A model generated the notes under the pieces. That model did not search any database. It saw nothing but the letters and a program-made list of their open reading frames with translations, and was not told where the DNA came from. The translations under genes were made by a program, and so were the position numbers. A stretch of DNA of 7,180 nucleotides from an uncultured Kordia sp. (lineage in GTDB: Bacteria; Bacteroidota; Bacteroidia; Flavobacteriales; Flavobacteriaceae): the NCBI GenBank assembly GCA_913054565.1, contig CAJXHW010000092.1:1-7180 (forward strand), read 5' to 3'. Of the stretch, positions 5,766 through 7,180 are shown in pieces. Position 1 is the first letter of the stretch. Every line of letters starts with the position of its first letter.

Positions 5766-6206
5766 ATGAAAAAGGTCTTGCTATTTATTTTTACCATTTT
5801 GCTAATGGTAAGTTGCAATAAAGAAGATGTATCTCAGAATGGCTGTGTAAGTAATTTGTTGCCAAATTACGGTTTTGACACTGGTTCAGAAATTAACTTA
5901 AACCTTCCGTTATACAGCGGGTTACAATTTGCTGGAAACTCATTATATGTTAGTGGTTATGGAGTAAAAGGTATTTACTTGTACAATAACGGAAGTTCTA
6001 TTGTAGCCTTTGAGGCAAGTGATCCTGCTCATGGAGCAAGTTCGTGTTCTGGGATGACTATTTCTGGTATTGAATTAACTTGTGAGTGTGGTGATGGTAA
6101 TTCTTATGAGTTATTAACTGGGCAACAAACACAAGGTGATACGGGGAATTGCCTAAGAGCCTATAGGGCTGAAAAAAACGGATCAATTGTTCAAGTGTAC
6201 AATTAA
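5766..6206 (+). CDS. Small lipoprotein with a degenerate Rieske-like domain
   Basis: This is a 146-residue secreted lipoprotein. Residues 1-16 are a type II signal peptide (MKKVLLFIFTILLMVS) with lipidated C17. The residues after it, NKED, resemble the K-(D/E)2 export signal that sends Bacteroidota lipoproteins to the cell surface. The C-terminal half follows the Rieske pattern in order: YVSGYGVKGIYLYN (61-74), AFEASDPAH (81-89), C94, CECGDGNSYELLTG (106-119) and YRAEKNGSIVQVYN (133-146). The usual C-x-H and C-x-x-H ligand boxes are not intact: H89 is the only histidine, so a normal 2Fe-2S cluster cannot form. C27, C94, C106, C108 and C129 may form disulphides. I chose ATG 5766 over the TTG at 5742 because the signal peptide begins there and the TTG lies in a -7 box. 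Function is unknown; the Rieske relation is an inference from motif order. Confidence 0.85.
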   Translation: MKKVLLFIFTILLMVSCNKEDVSQNGCVSNLLPNYGFDTGSEINLNLPLYSGLQFAGNSLYVSGYGVKGIYLYNNGSSIVAFEASDPAHGASSCSGMTISGIELTCECGDGNSYELLTGQQTQGDTGNCLRAYRAEKNGSIVQVYN

Positions 6207-6231
6207 CCTTATTACATATCTGTAGAAGGTT
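6205..6231 (+). terminator. Weak inverted repeat at the lipoprotein/arfB junction
   Basis: AACCTT (6205-6210) pairs with AAGGTT (6226-6231) around a 15-nt loop, followed on the plus strand by a T/C-rich stretch. It spans the stop codons of both convergent genes. The stem is short and the loop long, so it is at best a weak terminator for the lipoprotein transcript; I see nothing better nearby. Confidence 0.22.
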
Positions 6232-6619
6232 TTCTTCTGTTATTCTTTTTTTCAGAATTGTATTTTTTGTTTCTCAATCGTTTTCGAATAACACTTTTTG
6301 GAATTTTTGTTTTTAATCTCTTTTTAGGAATTATTAAGTTAGTTTTTAAAACAGTATAAAGTCGTTTAATAACCAAATCTTTGTTTTTATGTTGACTTCT
6401 GCTTTCTGAGCATTGTAAAAGTAAAACTCCATCTTTAGTAAGTTTGCTGTTTATTTTTTGTTGTAAAATCTTTTTTTCATATTGTGATAGGCCAGCTGAT
6501 ATTAAAAGAGGAAAAGAAACTTCTATCTTAGAAGAAACTTTATTAACATGTTGTCCTCCTGCTCCTGAACTTCTTACAGCTTTAAAAGTGCACTCCTGTA
6601 TGATTATGTTAAAATTCAA
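6212..6619 (-). CDS. arfB: Alternative ribosome-rescue factor ArfB (peptidyl-tRNA hydrolase)
   Basis: ArfB binds ribosomes stalled on broken mRNA and hydrolyses the peptidyl-tRNA. The 135-residue protein has the release-factor catalytic loop RSSGAGGQHVNKVSSKIE (16-33) with GGQ at 21-23, and the long Lys/Arg-rich tail (about 99-130) that ArfB places in the empty mRNA channel. It lacks the codon-reading domains of RF1/RF2, as expected. The start appears to be TTG at 6617-6619: an in-frame TAA lies directly upstream, no ATG occurs before the GGQ loop, and the resulting N-terminus, NFNIIIQECTFKAVRSSGAGG, has the family's length. That TTG overlaps the TGA of the upstream DUF4301 frame (TTGA), so translation is probably coupled to it. 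The stop lies 5 bp from the stop of the convergent lipoprotein gene. Confidence 0.93.
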   Translation of the reverse strand: MNFNIIIQECTFKAVRSSGAGGQHVNKVSSKIEVSFPLLISAGLSQYEKKILQQKINSKLTKDGVLLLQCSESRSQHKNKDLVIKRLYTVLKTNLIIPKKRLKTKIPKSVIRKRLRNKKYNSEKKNNRRKPSTDM

Positions 6620-7180
6620 TTATGTTGATGTGAAGACTTTAATAAATCATTGACATTTTTCACGGGATTAAATGTGCTTAGTGGCACTTCTATAAAGAGG
6701 GTATTCCAGTTGCTCATAGCGCCATTCCATAGTCCTGGTAACTCCAGTGCTTTTAAATTTTTTCCTAAACGTGTTTTTGAGGAGATAAAACCTGTATTAG
6801 GATCAATGAAATTCAATAAATTAAACTTGTGGCCTTTGTAGTTTTTAATAGAACAGACAATATCTACAGGGTTAAAGTGAGTTGCTTTTTTTAGAATATT
6901 TTTTTGCTGTTTATTTTCTGTGTCAATTTGTGCGCTTTCTACTATTTGTAAACTAATAGTTCCGTTTTCACTTTTAACCCAAAACGGCCCACCGCCAGGT
7001 TCTCCTTCATTTTTCACCATTCCACAAACTCTTATTGGTCTGTTTAATTTGTTCACTAAATATTCAATCTGATATTTTTTTGAATACTTTTCAAATTCAG
7101 AGTTAATAATAACATTTAAATCACTGCTTAAAAAGTTAGCGATGGAAATAATTTATGTTTCTGAAATTTCACGTTGTTCT
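6616..7180 (-). pseudogene. DUF4301 family protein, C-terminal part; apparently interrupted gene running off the right edge
   Basis: The frame ends with TGA at 6616-6618 and encodes the C-terminal third of a DUF4301 protein, a Bacteroidota family of about 500 residues and unknown function. The recognisable block is KLNRPIRVCGMVKNEGEPGG, followed by GPFWV, THFNPVDIVC, NYKGHKFNLLNFIDP-TGFIS and LELPGLWNGAMSNWNT, and ends in FNPVKNVNDLL. A GTG at 7054-7056 could start a 146-residue product, but it sits just before this conserved block, and the frame continues upstream with plausible family sequence (NFLSSDLNVI, KKYQIEYLVNKLN). A TAA at 7153-7155 then interrupts it, and the same frame is open again for the 8 codons to the edge. 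I infer a nonsense mutation, a frameshift or a sequencing error. Gene identity is fairly sure (about 0.8); the broken state is less so. Confidence 0.6.

Noticed and set aside
6444..6841. Plus-strand ORFs of 63-69 codons opposite arfB and DUF4301
   Set aside because: They are antisense to conserved coding sequence and carry no motif of their own.
1..7180. A defence island, mobile element, CRISPR array or tRNA-linked integration site
   Set aside because: I looked for transposase or integrase motifs, long inverted or direct repeats, spaced repeats and cloverleaf-like sequences and saw none. The gene set is ordinary chromosomal.

Overview
The window looks like a chromosomal segment of a low-GC member of Bacteroidota, most likely family Flavobacteriaceae. 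The evidence is AT-rich DNA, no clear Shine-Dalgarno sequences, several matches to the Bacteroidota -7 promoter box TAnnTTTG, a lipoprotein with a Bacteroidota-type signal, and two families (DUF3127, DUF4301) that I know mainly from this phylum. I see no rRNA, tRNA, CRISPR array, insertion sequence or phage gene. Nearly all of the window is housekeeping or conserved accessory genes packed with very short gaps.

Layout from left to right. Positions 63-2073 hold a two-gene minus-strand unit: a short-chain fatty acid transporter of the AtoE family, followed 4 bp later by aat (leucyl/phenylalanyl-tRNA--protein transferase). Its promoter sits directly behind a strong minus-strand terminator (2124-2157), which ends the transcript of the preceding gene, a DUF3127 protein (2181-2561). 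Upstream of that is a flavin reductase-like FMN protein (2622-3491, start revised to the ATG). Divergent from it is a membrane sensor histidine kinase (3575-4723), which ends overlapping the stop codon of a convergent HIT-family gene (4720-5118). The HIT gene follows greA (5158-5634) in a minus-strand operon. A small surface-type lipoprotein (5766-6206) with a degenerate Rieske-like domain diverges from greA. It converges on arfB (6212-6619), which is coupled to the end of a DUF4301 gene that appears broken near the right edge.

How the genes fit together. Several products serve protein synthesis and quality control: Aat tags proteins for N-degron degradation, GreA rescues backtracked RNA polymerase, and ArfB rescues stalled ribosomes. 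The others are single-gene functions: transport, a flavin protein, an orphan kinase, a nucleotide hydrolase and a lipoprotein. No classical defence or mobile system is present.

The points most worth a second look are the DUF3127 protein, which is built like a single-strand DNA-binding protein with an SSB-type acidic tip; a terminator-shaped hairpin at the predicted 5' end of the greA mRNA; the TTG start of arfB fused to an upstream stop; the in-frame stop in DUF4301; and a Rieske-like lipoprotein that has lost its cluster ligands.
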